From positions 124,001 through 188,000 of the forward strand of contig NZ_FMAF01000002.1 in the NCBI RefSeq assembly GCF_900094565.1: DNA of 64,000 bases, in the 5' to 3' direction. This document shows positions 1 through 8,796 of the stretch, one piece after another (position 1 is the first letter of the stretch; the number at the start of each line of letters is the position of its first letter). The DNA comes from Martinezella lusitana. Lineage in GTDB: Bacteria > Pseudomonadota > Alphaproteobacteria > Rhizobiales > Rhizobiaceae. Both the position numbers and the translations under genes were made by a program. The notes beneath the pieces were generated by a model, which saw nothing but the letters and a program-made list of their open reading frames with translations, did no database searches and was not told the DNA's origin.

Positions 1-1433
1 GCCTTTCCAGTGTCTTTGGAGGTCCACCAGGGTCGAGAATCGACCGGCTTCCCATCTTTTCTGAATTCAATGTAAAGCGTTGGCCGATCCGTTTCCAGCG
101 CCAATGCAGTCGCGCTCGCGACTCTTTTTTGGCCCATCACGGCGAGCGGCTCGCCGGCGAAGACAAATCTGCCCGGACGCGTCTTGATCGCGTCCATTCC
201 CGACAGCACCATGTGGTAGCCGTCGCCCGTATCCAAAATGATCATCTGGCCGTAGCTGCGAAACGCGCCGGCGTAAACGACCGTGCCATCGGCGGGAGCT
301 GTGACAAGCGCATCGGGGCCGGTCGCAATGGTCGCTCCCATCGCCGTGTGGCCCGTGCCGTCGTCGTCGCCGAACTGGCGGAGAATATCGCCCGCCACAG
401 GCAACTCCAACTTCTGTTTAAGATCGGAGAAGGGATATGCGGGCGCAATGCGGTTTTTATCGGGCACGCCGCTCTCGGCCAAAGCCTTTGCCTGCTCGCG
501 CTGCTGGTCGGTCAATTGCCCCCTGCGGACCTCCTCCGCCCGGGCAGCGGCCGCTGCATCCCGGACCGAGCCGATCTGGCTTTCCAGCGAAGCGACGAGC
601 CCTTCGAGGCTGGTCGCCTGGCCTGCAAGCTCCTCGGCACGCTTGCGTTCGGCGTCGAGCTGGGCGGCATTTTCCTTGCTGTGCTTGTCGTTCTCGGCGA
701 CCAGCAGGTCCATGCGCCGCTCCTCCTCCAGACTGTTCGTCATGGTGGCGGTGAGGCTCGTCTTTTCGGCGGCGGCGTCGGCATGCAATTTGCTGAGATC
801 GGTCAGGTCGGCGATGAGCTTGTCCGTCTCCTTGCGCATTCCGGGCACGACTGCACCCAGAAGAATGGCGCTGCGCACCGAGGCGAGCGCATCATCCGGT
901 GTGACCAGGAGTGCTGGCGGCGGATTGCGGCCCATGCGCTCCAGGGCCCCCAGAACCTCGGCCAGCAGGGCGCGGCGCTCATGCAGGGAGCCGCGGATCT
1001 TGTCCTCCTTGATCGCGAGATCCGTCAACGTCTTCTCGCTCTGCTGGATCTTGCGGTCCATTTCCTTGCGGCGGGCGGCGCTGTCGATCAATGCCTGGCG
1101 CAGGCTGGCGGTGCTCTTGTCGAGGGATGCGATGCTGTCTTCCAGCTCTTTCGTCTTGTCGGAGGAGAGGTTGATCGTCTTCGACAGCGTCTCCAGCTCG
1201 GCGCGGGTTTCGTCGCGCTTGCGGGCGAGTTCAGCGGCCGGGTCGGGTGCCTGTTGCGCCGGCGCTGTCGTCGAAGGACGTTCGTCGGGCGCTTGTGCCG
1301 CGCCGGCATCGGCCTCCTGCGCCAGGGCCATGTCCATGAGAGAAATCGGGCTTGCCATATAGACGCCCACGCCAAGGCATGCGGCCAAAGATGGCAGCAG
1401 AAGCCGGGAAAGCATGGGCGGGGCTTTTCTCAT
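1..1433 (-). CDS. EnvC-type murein hydrolase activator (M23 family), 3' end outside window
   Basis: Periplasmic M23/LytM-type protein of the EnvC class, which activates cell-wall amidases at division. The chosen ATG (1431-1433) opens a signal peptide (MRKAPPMLSRLLLPSLAACL...). It is followed by a long charged, Ala/Glu/Lys-rich region of about 270 residues typical of the EnvC coiled coil, then a C-terminal LytM domain (stretches RQFGDDDGTGHTAMG, APADGTVVYAG and GYHMVLSG). The conserved ending P(V)DSRPWW is present, so only a few C-terminal residues lie beyond position 1. The metal-binding residues of active M23 peptidases appear degenerate (H-T-A-M-G instead of HxGxD), as in EnvC activators. 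It lies downstream of rlmH on the same strand with a gap of about 180 bases. The family call is secure; the partner amidase is not known. Confidence 0.85.
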   Translation of the reverse strand, partial: MRKAPPMLSRLLLPSLAACLGVGVYMASPISLMDMALAQEADAGAAQAPDERPSTTAPAQQAPDPAAELARKRDETRAELETLSKTINLSSDKTKELEDSIASLDKSTASLRQALIDSAARRKEMDRKIQQSEKTLTDLAIKEDKIRGSLHERRALLAEVLGALERMGRNPPPALLVTPDDALASVRSAILLGAVVPGMRKETDKLIADLTDLSKLHADAAAEKTSLTATMTNSLEEERRMDLLVAENDKHSKENAAQLDAERKRAEELAGQATSLEGLVASLESQIGSVRDAAAAARAEEVRRGQLTDQQREQAKALAESGVPDKNRIAPAYPFSDLKQKLELPVAGDILRQFGDDDGTGHTAMGATIATGPDALVTAPADGTVVYAGAFRSYGQMIILDTGDGYHMVLSGMDAIKTRPGRFVFAGEPLAVMGQKRVASATALALETDRPTLYIEFRKDGKPVDSRPWWTSKDTGK

Positions 1434-1615
1434 CCAGTCGGTTCGGGCCTGGTCCCTTCGGATCGCGTGAAAATAAGCCGATTTGCCGCGATCAGCTAGG
1501 AAGCATCGTCATTTTTGAAGCAGGAATCAAAACACGCCTGTGTGAGCGTTTCGTTAACGCAAAATGACCGAAAGCCAAACTGTTTTCGAAGGAGGCACGT
1601 TGTCGCGATTGGAGG

Positions 1616-2098
1616 TCAGACCCGGTGATAGGGATGGCCGGAAAGGATGGTGACCGCGCGATAGAGCTGTTCGGCAATGAGGATGCGCACGAGCTGGTGC
1701 GGCCAGGTCAATTTACCGAGGCATATAGTCATGTCGGCCTTGTCGTAGAGAGACGGGTCGAGCCCGTCGGCGCCGCCAATGGCGATCGTCAGGTCGCGCT
1801 TGCCCTGATCGCGGAATGTTCCGAGCATGGCGGCGAAGGCTTCGCTATCAAGCGCCTTGCCGCGTTCGTCGAGCAGGATGAGGACGCCGCCTTCCGGATG
1901 CGCCTTTTGCAGCAGAGCCGCCTCCTCGCGCTTGCGGGTCTCGCCGTTGGAGGCGCGGCTTTCGGCAACCTCGGTCAAACGCATCAGCTCTAGGCCGATT
2001 GCCGGCCCGGCCTTGGCGAAACGATCGAGATAGCGAGCCGCAAGATCCTTCTCAGGGCCGGTTTTCAACCGTCCCACGGCAAAAAGACCTATCCGCAT
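1616..2098 (-). CDS. rlmH: 23S rRNA (pseudouridine1915-N3)-methyltransferase RlmH
   Basis: SPOUT-superfamily methyltransferase of 160 residues, the usual RlmH length. It methylates pseudouridine 1915 in 23S rRNA using S-adenosylmethionine. The start MRIGLFAVGRLK was chosen because the reading frame extends 21 residues upstream without family similarity. The SAM-binding trefoil-knot signatures are visible: LLDERGKALDSEAFA, the AIGGADG loop, and the C-terminal LTWPHQLVRILIAEQLYRA ending in GHPYHRV. The neighbours rsfS (upstream) and envC (downstream) give the standard ribosome-maturation/cell-wall order of rhizobia. Confidence 0.95.
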   Translation of the reverse strand: MRIGLFAVGRLKTGPEKDLAARYLDRFAKAGPAIGLELMRLTEVAESRASNGETRKREEAALLQKAHPEGGVLILLDERGKALDSEAFAAMLGTFRDQGKRDLTIAIGGADGLDPSLYDKADMTICLGKLTWPHQLVRILIAEQLYRAVTILSGHPYHRV

Positions 2099-2214
2099 TC
2101 CCGCTCCCAAGCCTATCCGCCATGATGGCGGCAAAAAACCAAACTCTTGCCGGACAGTCATATCCGGCGATATGAAGCTGCCAGCCGGGGCCGGGAACAG
2201 CGCCCTTGGATCGG

Positions 2215-2628
2215 CTAGTGCAGCGTGCCTTCGTCGAGGTCAGGCGCGGCCCACATCTTCTCGATGTTGTAGAACTCGCGAATCTCAGGACGGAAGACGT
2301 GAATGATGATGTCGCCGGTGTCGATCAACACCCAGTCGCCGCCATCCAGACCTTCGACGCGGGCGTTGCCGAAGCCCTCGTCCTTAAGGTCGGTCATGAC
2401 ATGATCGGCAATCGCCAGGACATGGCGGCTCGAGCGACCGGAGACGACGACCATATGGTCTCCAAGCGCGGATTTGCCAGCAATGTCGATGGTAACGATA
2501 TTTTCGGCCTTGGAGTCCTCGAGGCTTGCGAGGACGGCTTGCAGGGCGCGGGCAGCGGCATCGGCGCCACGTTCCGAGCTCTTCGGGATAACGACAGGCG
2601 TTCTCCCCTTGGCGTGTACTGTTGTCAG
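2215..2628 (-). CDS. rsfS: Ribosomal silencing factor RsfS (Iojap family), apparent CTG start
   Basis: RsfS binds ribosomal protein L14 and blocks subunit joining when cells are starved. The 137-residue product shows the family core: ALQAVLASLEDSKAENIVTI, then GKSALGDHMVVVSGRSSRH and GDWVLIDTGDIIIHVF, ending FYNIEKMW. The family N-terminal helix is encoded upstream of the first in-frame ATG (2454). Between the upstream in-frame stop and that ATG there is no ATG, GTG or TTG in frame. The best initiator is a CTG at 2628, which reads LTTVHAKGRTP and is preceded by AAGGAAGGAAGAG, a good ribosome binding site. Initiation at 2454 would remove the N-terminal third of the domain. Family assignment is firm; the start is inferred. 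Confidence 0.88.
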   Translation of the reverse strand: MTTVHAKGRTPVVIPKSSERGADAAARALQAVLASLEDSKAENIVTIDIAGKSALGDHMVVVSGRSSRHVLAIADHVMTDLKDEGFGNARVEGLDGGDWVLIDTGDIIIHVFRPEIREFYNIEKMWAAPDLDEGTLH

Positions 2629-2821
2629 TGCTCTTCCTTCCTTGAGTAACAGAACATGCTCATACGCGATCTGAGTCGATCACGCTACAAAGATAGGCAT
2701 CAAAGCATTAAGGTTTCAAGACGCACGCGGCCATCTATCGGCTGCGAAGACAAGGATTTGTATCAAAATCCCGCGCATTCGCACCATATATGGGCAAATG
2801 ATCGCTTTGACGGCGTCCTCG

Positions 2822-3121
2822 CTAGCTTTCCTGGCTTATTCCGTCGAGAAGAATGAGGTTTCGGCTCAGAGCCCGATCACGAACTTCGAGAGCAAACGCG
2901 TATTCGGGAGAACGATACCAAGTTCTGGCCCGTTCGATGTCCGGAAACTCCACGACGATGATCGCTCGCGGCGCCCAGTTTCCTTCCAACTGTTCGATCG
3001 GGCCGCCACGCACCAGATAACGGCCTCCATAGCAGGCTATGGAGGCAGCGGCGCGGGTCCGGTAGATCTGGAAGGCGTCGGCATCCTTGGCGGTGACATC
3101 GGAGATGATATAGGCTGACAT
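2822..3121 (-). CDS. DUF1330 family protein
   Basis: A 99-residue protein beginning MSAYIISDVTAKDADAF. It carries the DUF1330 pattern: the ferredoxin-like alpha-beta fold with YRTRAAASIACYGGRYLVRGG, RAIIVVEFPDIERARTWY and SPEYAFALEVRDRALSRNLIL. Members are small cytoplasmic dimeric alpha-beta-barrel proteins of unknown function. The reading frame is open for a further 169 codons upstream but that part runs antisense to the ModE-like gene and has no family similarity, so the short start is used. It is divergent from the regulator gene at 3296. Confidence 0.8.
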   Translation of the reverse strand: MSAYIISDVTAKDADAFQIYRTRAAASIACYGGRYLVRGGPIEQLEGNWAPRAIIVVEFPDIERARTWYRSPEYAFALEVRDRALSRNLILLDGISQES

Positions 3122-3295
3122 CTGTTTCCAATCCCTATGCAAAACGCAGTTTCTCGTTGCCGATATTGTCGGCATCAATGCGTCGTGAGGCTGAAGATCA
3201 GATAGGCCTGTGCCGTCGCTTGTCCATTCTAACCGCCATGTACAGGCGCGCGAAGGCCGCGTATACACGAAGGCAGACCAAAACGCCCAGATGCC

Positions 3296-3679
3296 ATGAC
3301 CGACACTCCGCAGCCATCGTTGAAGCCTATTCTCCGCATCAGTTTTTCTGGGCAGGATAGACTCGGGCGCGGCAAGATGGAACTTCTCGAGCATATTCGT
3401 GACACCGGCTCGATCTCGGCCGCCGGCCGCGCCATGGACATGTCCTATCGTCGTGCCTGGCTGCTCATCAGCGAATTGAACCATATGTTCCGGGAGCCGG
3501 TCGTCGAATCGCAGCGCGGTGGCCAGAAGGGTGGCGGCGCTGCCCTTACCCCGTTCGGCGAAGAACTGTTGCAGCGCTTTCGCGGCATGGAAACGACCTT
3601 GCGCGCGGCGATAGCCGCCGATCTGCAATGGCTCGAAGCCAATCGCAGCGCGGCGGAAGCTTCGTCCAGAAAGTCTTGA
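3296..3679 (+). CDS. ModE-like winged-helix regulator, N-terminal domain only
   Basis: A 127-residue LysR-type winged-helix DNA-binding protein matching the N-terminal half of ModE. Residues about 20-90 carry the dimerization and recognition helices (GRGKMELLEHIRDTGSISAA, GRAMDMSYRRAWLLISELN), followed by the wing (ESQRGGQKGGGAALTPFGEE). Full-length ModE has two C-terminal Mop domains that bind molybdate; they are absent here, as in many alphaproteobacterial homologues. It lies convergent to modC with a 7-base gap, and a ModE-type palindrome sits before modA, so control of modABC is likely. How it senses molybdate is not visible. Alternative: a general LysR-type wHTH protein of the same fold. 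Confidence 0.85.
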   Translation: MTDTPQPSLKPILRISFSGQDRLGRGKMELLEHIRDTGSISAAGRAMDMSYRRAWLLISELNHMFREPVVESQRGGQKGGGAALTPFGEELLQRFRGMETTLRAAIAADLQWLEANRSAAEASSRKS

Positions 3680-3686
3680 TCAAGCC

Positions 3687-4760
3687 CTATTGTTCGAGCG
3701 CCACGGTCTTGATGACCGCGTGGACCGGCAGGCCGACCCGCAGACCCAGCCTTTCGGCCGAGAACTGCGTGATGCGGGCGAGCACAATATCGCCGCCGCA
3801 ATCGACCTTCACCTCCACGGTTCCATCGGCTGCAGCGCTGATATCGCGCACTTCGCCTTCGAGAATATTCAGCGCGCTGAGGCCTTCGGGCCTGGCTGTT
3901 GCCAGCATGACATCGCGAGCGGGGATATGGACGCGCACCGTCTTGCCGAGGGAGGTCGCCTGGCCGGGCACGAAGAGTTTCGCCGCCTTCAGGGCAACGA
4001 CGGTCAGCCGATGCCGATCCTCCATATGCTCGACGCGGCCTTCCAGCAGCACGCCCGCCTCACGCCGGTCGATCGCCAGCGGGCCGGAAAGCTGGCTGAA
4101 GATATCGAGGGCGGGGCCGATCGCCTCCACCTTGCCGTCACGCATGACGACGACGCGGTTTGCCAGCCGCGCCACCTCGGCGATAGAGTGGCTGACATAG
4201 ATGATCGGGATCTTCGTCTCGTCACGCAGCCGCTCGAGATAGGGAAGGATTTCCGCTTTCCGCGCCTCGTCGAGTGCCGCCAGCGGTTCGTCCATCAACA
4301 GCAGCCGTGGCGAGGACAGGAGTGCGCGGCCGATGGCGACGCGCTGTTTCTCGCCGCCGGAAAGCTTGGCCGGCCTGCGGTCGAGCAGTGCGGCGATACC
4401 GAGGAGATCGACCACCCCGTCAAAGCTTTCGCTGCGCTCGTTCCTGGGCGCGAACCAGCGGCCGTAACTGAGGTTCTGCCGCACCGATAGGTGCGGGAAC
4501 AGGCGCGCCTCCTGAAAGACATAGCCGAAGCGGCGGCGATGGCGCGGAACGAAGACCTGCCGGCCGGTGTCGGCAAGGACGCTGTCGTCAAGGCTGACGC
4601 GGCCATGATCGGGCCGGATGAGACCGGCGATGATACGGATGATCGAGGTCTTGCCGGAGCCGGAACGGCCAAAAAGGGCTGTCACGCCGCCGTCGGAGGT
4701 GAACGTGGCCTCAAGCGAGAAGGCGCCCAGCCGGTGGCGGATGTCGACGGAGAGCGTCAT
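3687..4760 (-). CDS. modC: Molybdate ABC transporter ATP-binding protein ModC
   Basis: Cytoplasmic ATPase of the molybdate importer, 357 residues. The start [14 protein letters not shown] overlaps the modB stop by four bases (ATGA), which indicates translational coupling. Walker A is GRSGSGKTS, the Q-loop is [13 protein letters not shown], the ABC signature is LSGGEKQR, Walker B is [12 protein letters not shown] and the switch histidine is in YVSHS. A C-terminal TOBE/Mop domain (about residues 290-357: [39 protein letters not shown]) binds oxyanion and distinguishes ModC from general sugar ATPases. It is the last gene of modABC. Confidence 0.95.
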   Translation of the reverse strand: MTLSVDIRHRLGAFSLEATFTSDGGVTALFGRSGSGKTSIIRIIAGLIRPDHGRVSLDDSVLADTGRQVFVPRHRRRFGYVFQEARLFPHLSVRQNLSYGRWFAPRNERSESFDGVVDLLGIAALLDRRPAKLSGGEKQRVAIGRALLSSPRLLLMDEPLAALDEARKAEILPYLERLRDETKIPIIYVSHSIAEVARLANRVVVMRDGKVEAIGPALDIFSQLSGPLAIDRREAGVLLEGRVEHMEDRHRLTVVALKAAKLFVPGQATSLGKTVRVHIPARDVMLATARPEGLSALNILEGEVRDISAAADGTVEVKVDCGGDIVLARITQFSAERLGLRVGLPVHAVIKTVALEQ

Positions 4761-5491
4761 TCGAAATCCACCCTTCTGCCGGCGAGATGGGCGAGGAATT
4801 CTGAGGCGAGCAGGGCGGCCATGGAAATGACGATGGCGACGATCGTCAGCCTTATCGCGCCGGCATCGCCACCCGGCACCTGCGTGAAGGTATAGATGGC
4901 CGAAGACAGGGTCTGCGTCTCGCCTGGAATATTGGAGACGAAGGTGATGGTGGCGCCGAATTCGCCCATGGCCTTGGCGAAGGACAGGATCATGCCGGCG
5001 ATGATGCCGGGCAGGATCAGCGGCACGGTCACTGTCAGGAACGTCCATAGGGGGTTGGCGCCCAAGGTGCCGGCCGCCTCCTCCAGCTTGCGGTCGACGG
5101 CTTCGATCGACAGGCGGATGCTTCTGACCATCAGCGGAAAGCCCATGACGCCGCAGGCGAGTGCGGCGCCTGTCCAGCGAAATGAAAAGACAATGCCGAG
5201 ATATTGCTCGAGCAGCGAGCCGATCGGCCCCTTGCGGCCAAAAAGGATGAGAAGGATGAAGCCGGTCACGACTGGCGGCAGGATCAGTGGCATATGGATG
5301 ATGCCGTTCAGGATCGATTTGCCCCAGAACCTGCCGCGGGCGAGCAGATACGCGGCGGCGATGCCGAAGGGCAGGCTGACCAGCATGGCGACAATGGAAA
5401 CGCGCAGGCTCAGCTCGATGGCCGTCCATTCATCGCTGCTCAAACCCAATGCGTCCAAATCCCGCCCCTTAAAACATCTTAGGCCCGCCAT
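4757..5491 (-). CDS. modB: Molybdate ABC transporter permease ModB
   Basis: Inner-membrane permease of the molybdate importer, 244 residues with about five hydrophobic segments. The EAA loop that contacts ModC is visible ([20 protein letters not shown]), as is the ModB-typical stretch [20 protein letters not shown]. The start could also be a few codons downstream ([11 protein letters not shown]), because the first dozen residues look less conserved. It lies 54 bases downstream of modA and overlaps modC by four bases. Confidence 0.93.
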   Translation of the reverse strand: MAGLRCFKGRDLDALGLSSDEWTAIELSLRVSIVAMLVSLPFGIAAAYLLARGRFWGKSILNGIIHMPLILPPVVTGFILLILFGRKGPIGSLLEQYLGIVFSFRWTGAALACGVMGFPLMVRSIRLSIEAVDRKLEEAAGTLGANPLWTFLTVTVPLILPGIIAGMILSFAKAMGEFGATITFVSNIPGETQTLSSAIYTFTQVPGGDAGAIRLTIVAIVISMAALLASEFLAHLAGRRVDFE

Positions 5492-5545
5492 GGGTCGGCG
5501 AGCCTGGATCGTTGAACTTCTATGCCCAATATGCGGTGAGAATGC

Positions 5546-6343
5546 TCACCGCTTCAGGATCGTGAAGCCCTCATGCTCGAAGAATGGAACAGCCTTAGCC
5601 GATTTCAGATAGTCGAAATAGGCTTGCACATCCGGATTGGTGCTGTTGCCGGTGATTGCGATCGGATAGACGATCGGCGGATGGCTATCTGCCGGAAAAG
5701 TGCCGACGACGGCAACGCCGGGATCGGCTGAGACGTCGGTCTGATAGACGATGCCGTAGGGCGCTTCGCCGCGCGAAACGAGCGCGAGGGCTGCGCGTAC
5801 GCTTTCAGCGCCGGCGACCTTCTTTTCAACCGAAGCCCAGATGCCGAGCTTTTCAAGCGCTGCCTTGCCGTATTTGCCGGCCGGCACCGATTCCGGCTGG
5901 CCGATCGCCAGGCGACCGTCGCCGAGAAGGCCGGCCAGATCCAGGCCATGCTTGATCTCGACCGGCTTGGCCTTGTCCTTGGCGGCGACGAGAACGAGCT
6001 TATTGCCGAGGAGGTTGGTGCGGCTGTCATCCTTGATCAATTTCTTGCCCGCGACATAGTCCATCCAGTTGGTGTCGGCGGAAATGAAGACATCGGCGGG
6101 GGCGCCGTTTTCAAGCTGCTTGGCGAGCGGTCCGCTCGCGGCATAGGACACGGTGACTTCCTTGCCCGTTTCCTTGGTGAAAGCGGCATCTGCATTGTCG
6201 AGCGCGTTTTTCATGCTGGCGGCAGCAAAAACCACGATCTTGTCGGCGGCGAGAGCCGACGTCGGAATGACCGAGAGGCCAAGCCATGCCGCTGATAGTG
6301 CGGCGGTTGCAAGCTTGATCCATCGGCGTCGGCTGGTTGCCAT
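5546..6343 (-). CDS. modA: Molybdate-binding periplasmic protein ModA
   Basis: Periplasmic high-affinity molybdate (and probably tungstate) binding protein, 265 residues. It begins MATSRRRWIKLATAALSAAW with a signal peptide cleaved near SALA-ADK. The mature part starts VVFAAASMKNALDNADAAF, with the conserved oxyanion-binding SYAASGPLAKQLENGAPADV and FISADTNWMDY, and ends AYFDYLKSAKAVPFFEHEGF. The ATG at 6343 is preferred over one nine codons upstream because GGGGAGAAATAAG precedes it. First gene of modABC, with a ModE-type palindrome 20 bases upstream of the start. Confidence 0.95.
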   Translation of the reverse strand: MATSRRRWIKLATAALSAAWLGLSVIPTSALAADKIVVFAAASMKNALDNADAAFTKETGKEVTVSYAASGPLAKQLENGAPADVFISADTNWMDYVAGKKLIKDDSRTNLLGNKLVLVAAKDKAKPVEIKHGLDLAGLLGDGRLAIGQPESVPAGKYGKAALEKLGIWASVEKKVAGAESVRAALALVSRGEAPYGIVYQTDVSADPGVAVVGTFPADSHPPIVYPIAITGNSTNPDVQAYFDYLKSAKAVPFFEHEGFTILKR

Positions 6344-6362
6344 CTTATTTCTCCCCAAAGAT

Positions 6363-6390
6363 ATCGACATATTTCGAGAGATATAACGAT
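6363..6390. promoter_or_regulatory. ModE-type operator (Mo box) before modA
   Basis: Inverted repeat ATCGACATAT - 8 bases - ATATAACGAT, nine of ten arm positions complementary apart from a changed pair near the centre. This matches the described ModE/Mop binding pattern (ATCGnTATAT...ATATAACGAT). It lies 20 bases upstream of the modA start, so binding of a ModE-type regulator would block transcription or translation initiation when molybdate is plentiful. Site seen directly; regulator identity inferred from the ModE-like gene at 3296. Confidence 0.75.
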
Positions 6391-6749
6391 GCGCGAAGCT
6401 TGGCTAGGGATGTATCTCGAAAAATATATCGCATTGTTGCTATGTAACCCTACGAATTTTATGGGTTTTCTTTTCAAAGGCGCATATGAGTGGATTTTGC
6501 TACGTCAAAAACGCATGACTGGATTCGCCCAGTGGTTTGGCGAACGCTCACGAAACAAGACGTAACGTTACGAACCGTGGGTTCTGGCGCTTTTCCGCTC
6601 CGGCTTCCGGAGTCTGGGTGACGTTAAAAAATCAGACAATTCGCAAAAGAAGCGTTTTTTGGGCAGGAAATTTTCAAAGATATGCGTTAAGTGCATTGCT
6701 GCAATGCGCAATCGGCCATTTATCTATCGGTGAAATCTGCTAAAACACA
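6391..6749. other. Intergenic region between modA and the small RNA
   Basis: About 360 bases with no supported gene. It is noticeably AT-richer than its flanks. It should hold the modA promoter (minus strand; a second AT-rich stretch AAAAATATATCGCA lies at 6420-6433) and the promoter of the small RNA (plus strand). A possible minus-ten element (GCTAAAAC) lies just before the first hairpin, but no convincing minus-35 was identified. Confidence 0.4.
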
Positions 6750-6870
6750 ATCATCGAAGCGGCGATCTCCTCCTCCCAATGCCGCTAGATATGGATCGGC
6801 AACTCTCCTCCTCCCAGTTGCTGATCAGGTTTAAAGCCCGACGGATCCTCCTCCCCCGTCGGGCTTTTCA
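6750..6870 (+). ncRNA. Three-hairpin anti-Shine-Dalgarno small RNA (cuckoo / alpha-r14, NfeR1 family)
   Basis: Three adjacent hairpins each expose the same CCTCCTCCC motif in the loop. Hairpin 1: stem AGCGGC/GCCGCT (6758-6763, 6781-6786). Hairpin 2: 11-bp stem (6794-6804 with 6816-6826, one G-U pair). Hairpin 3: 12-bp stem (6833-6844 with 6856-6867), GC-rich and followed by T residues, so it doubles as the terminator. The three stems differ in sequence while the loops are identical. That is the definition of the cuckoo RNA family of Rhizobiales, which includes Sinorhizobium NfeR1. The loop can pair with ribosome binding sites, so it is expected to repress mRNAs in trans. Exact 5' end not determined; orientation follows the terminator and the CCTCCTCCC strand. 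Confidence 0.88.
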
Positions 6871-6901
6871 TTTCTGGGAGTTTTCCTGAAAATTCAGTCG
6901 G

Positions 6902-7519
6902 TTATTGTGCCGCGCGCAGGGCTGTCGAGCTGAGCGCCGAACGCGGTCCGTGGATGAAAGTCCAGGCCGGTGCACGCTTCTTCCAAAGCACCCGGGCATC
7001 ATCCTCGTCGACGCGGGCATAATGAAATGTCTTGGCCATCTTCGCGGAAAGGTAGGACAGCGTCGATCCCGGCCGATCGATGACGGCGATCGGGAAGGTG
7101 CGGGCGATCTCCTCCCATTTCTGCCAGCGATGGAACGTATTGAGGCTGTCGGCGCCCATGATCCAGATGAAATGCACCCGGCTGTTGCGGGCTTTCACGT
7201 GAGCCAGGGTATCGGCCGTGTAGTTCATGCCGAGCGCCTGCTCGAATGCCGTCACCTTGATGCGCGGATCGCGGGCAACCATTTCGCTGAGCGCGATGCG
7301 CTCGGCAAGCGGCGCAAGATGATTGTGGTTCTTCAGCGGGTTGCCCGGCGTCACCATCCACCAGAGCTGATCGAGGCCGAGCCGGCGAATGGCGATCTCG
7401 GCCACAAGCGCGTGGCCACGGTGCGGCGGGTTGAACGAGCCGCCGAAAAGACCGACCACCATGCCGCGCTCGGCATGGGGCATGCGCAGATAGCGTTGAT
7501 CGATCTCTTCTCTCAGCAC
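6902..7519 (-). CDS. nadD: Nicotinate-nucleotide adenylyltransferase NadD
   Basis: Converts nicotinate mononucleotide and ATP to deamido-NAD in NAD biosynthesis. The 205-residue product has the nucleotidyltransferase signature GLFGGSFNPPHRGH near the N-terminus, WWMVTPGNPLK for nucleotide binding, and ends with the FIHGPRSALSSTALR stretch carrying the ISSTxxR-like motif. The start is a GTG at 7519, one base after the proA stop; in-frame ATGs at residues 13 and 20 are alternatives. It is the last gene of obgE-proB-proA-nadD. In many rhizobia rsfS follows directly; here the mod genes and a small RNA intervene. Confidence 0.95.
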   Translation of the reverse strand: MLREEIDQRYLRMPHAERGMVVGLFGGSFNPPHRGHALVAEIAIRRLGLDQLWWMVTPGNPLKNHNHLAPLAERIALSEMVARDPRIKVTAFEQALGMNYTADTLAHVKARNSRVHFIWIMGADSLNTFHRWQKWEEIARTFPIAVIDRPGSTLSYLSAKMAKTFHYARVDEDDARVLWKKRAPAWTFIHGPRSALSSTALRAAQ

Positions 7520-7520
7520 G

Positions 7521-8796
7521 TCAGGGCCGTATCTGTCCGGTGCCGCGCACGCGATATTTGAAGGAGGTCAGCTGTTCGACGCCGACCGGTCCGCGAGCAT
7601 GCATCTTGCCGGTGGCGATGCCGATTTCCGCGCCCATGCCGAATTCGCCGCCATCGGCGAACTGCGTCGAGGCATTGTGCAAGAGGATCGCCGAATCGAT
7701 CTCGGTGAAGAAGCGCTCGACGACCTCGGGATCCTCGGCAATGACGGCTTCGGTATGGTTGGACGAATATTTGCCGATATGGGCGATCGCGCCGGAAATG
7801 CCGTCGACGAGCGCGACGGATATGATCGCGGCCAGATATTCCGTCGTCCAGTCTTCTTCCGTTGCCGCTTTCAGGCCGGGCACGAGCTGCAGCACCTCGG
7901 CGGAGCCGCGAATTTCGCAGCCTGCTTCGGCAAGCCCGTCGAGCAGCGGCTTCAGATGCGTGGATGCGACCTTCGAATCGACCAGCAGCGTTTCGGCCGC
8001 GCCGCAGATGCCGGTGCGGCGCATCTTGGCGTTGACGACGATCGCTTTCGCCATGTCGAGATCTGCCGAAGCATCGATATAGATGTGGCAAAGGCCTTCG
8101 AGATGGGCAAAGACCGGCACGCGCGCTTCGGTCTGCACGCGGGCGACCAGGCTCTTGCCGCCGCGCGGCACGATGACGTCGATATTGCCTTCGAGGCCGC
8201 GCAGCATGGCGCCAACGGCGGCGCGGTCGCTGACGGGCACGAGCTGGATGGCATGTTCAGGCAGACCCGCCACCTTCAGCCCTTCGACCAGGCAGTCGTG
8301 GATCGCCTGCGACGAGCGGCGCGAATCGCTGCCGCAGCGCAGGATCACGGCATTGCCTGCCTTGAGGCAGAGTGCGCCGGCATCGGCTGTCACGTTCGGC
8401 CGGCTTTCGAAGATGACGCCGATGACGCCGAGCGGGGTGCGGACGCGCTCTATCTTCAGCCCGTTCGGACGGTCCCAGGCGGCGATGACCTCGCCCACCG
8501 GATCCGGCAAAGCGGCGATGGCGCGAATGCCGTCGGCCATTTCTGCGACGCGCTTGTCGTTCAGCGTCAGGCGATCGACGAAGGAGGCGAGCATATCCGT
8601 GCCCTCCACATCCTTCAGATCCTTGGCGTTCTCGGCAAGAATATGATCCTTGCGGGCCAGAATTGCGTCTGCCATGGCGCTCAACGCCTTGTTCTTGCTC
8701 TCTGTGGAGGCGAAGGCCAACGGTCGCGACGCAGCCCGGGCCTTGCGGCCGATATCGCTCATCAGCGCTTCGATGTCGGGGCTTTGTGCGACAGTA

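Noticed and set aside
129..1499. Long plus-strand reading frame (456 codons) at the left edge
   Set aside because: It is antisense to the EnvC-type gene, whose minus-strand frame has a signal peptide, coiled coil and LytM domain; the plus-strand product has no recognisable domain.
3687..5429. A 580-codon minus-strand frame covering modC and part of modB
   Set aside because: Only the part from 4760 downward is ModC; the rest is an out-of-frame reading of modB, which has its own correct frame.
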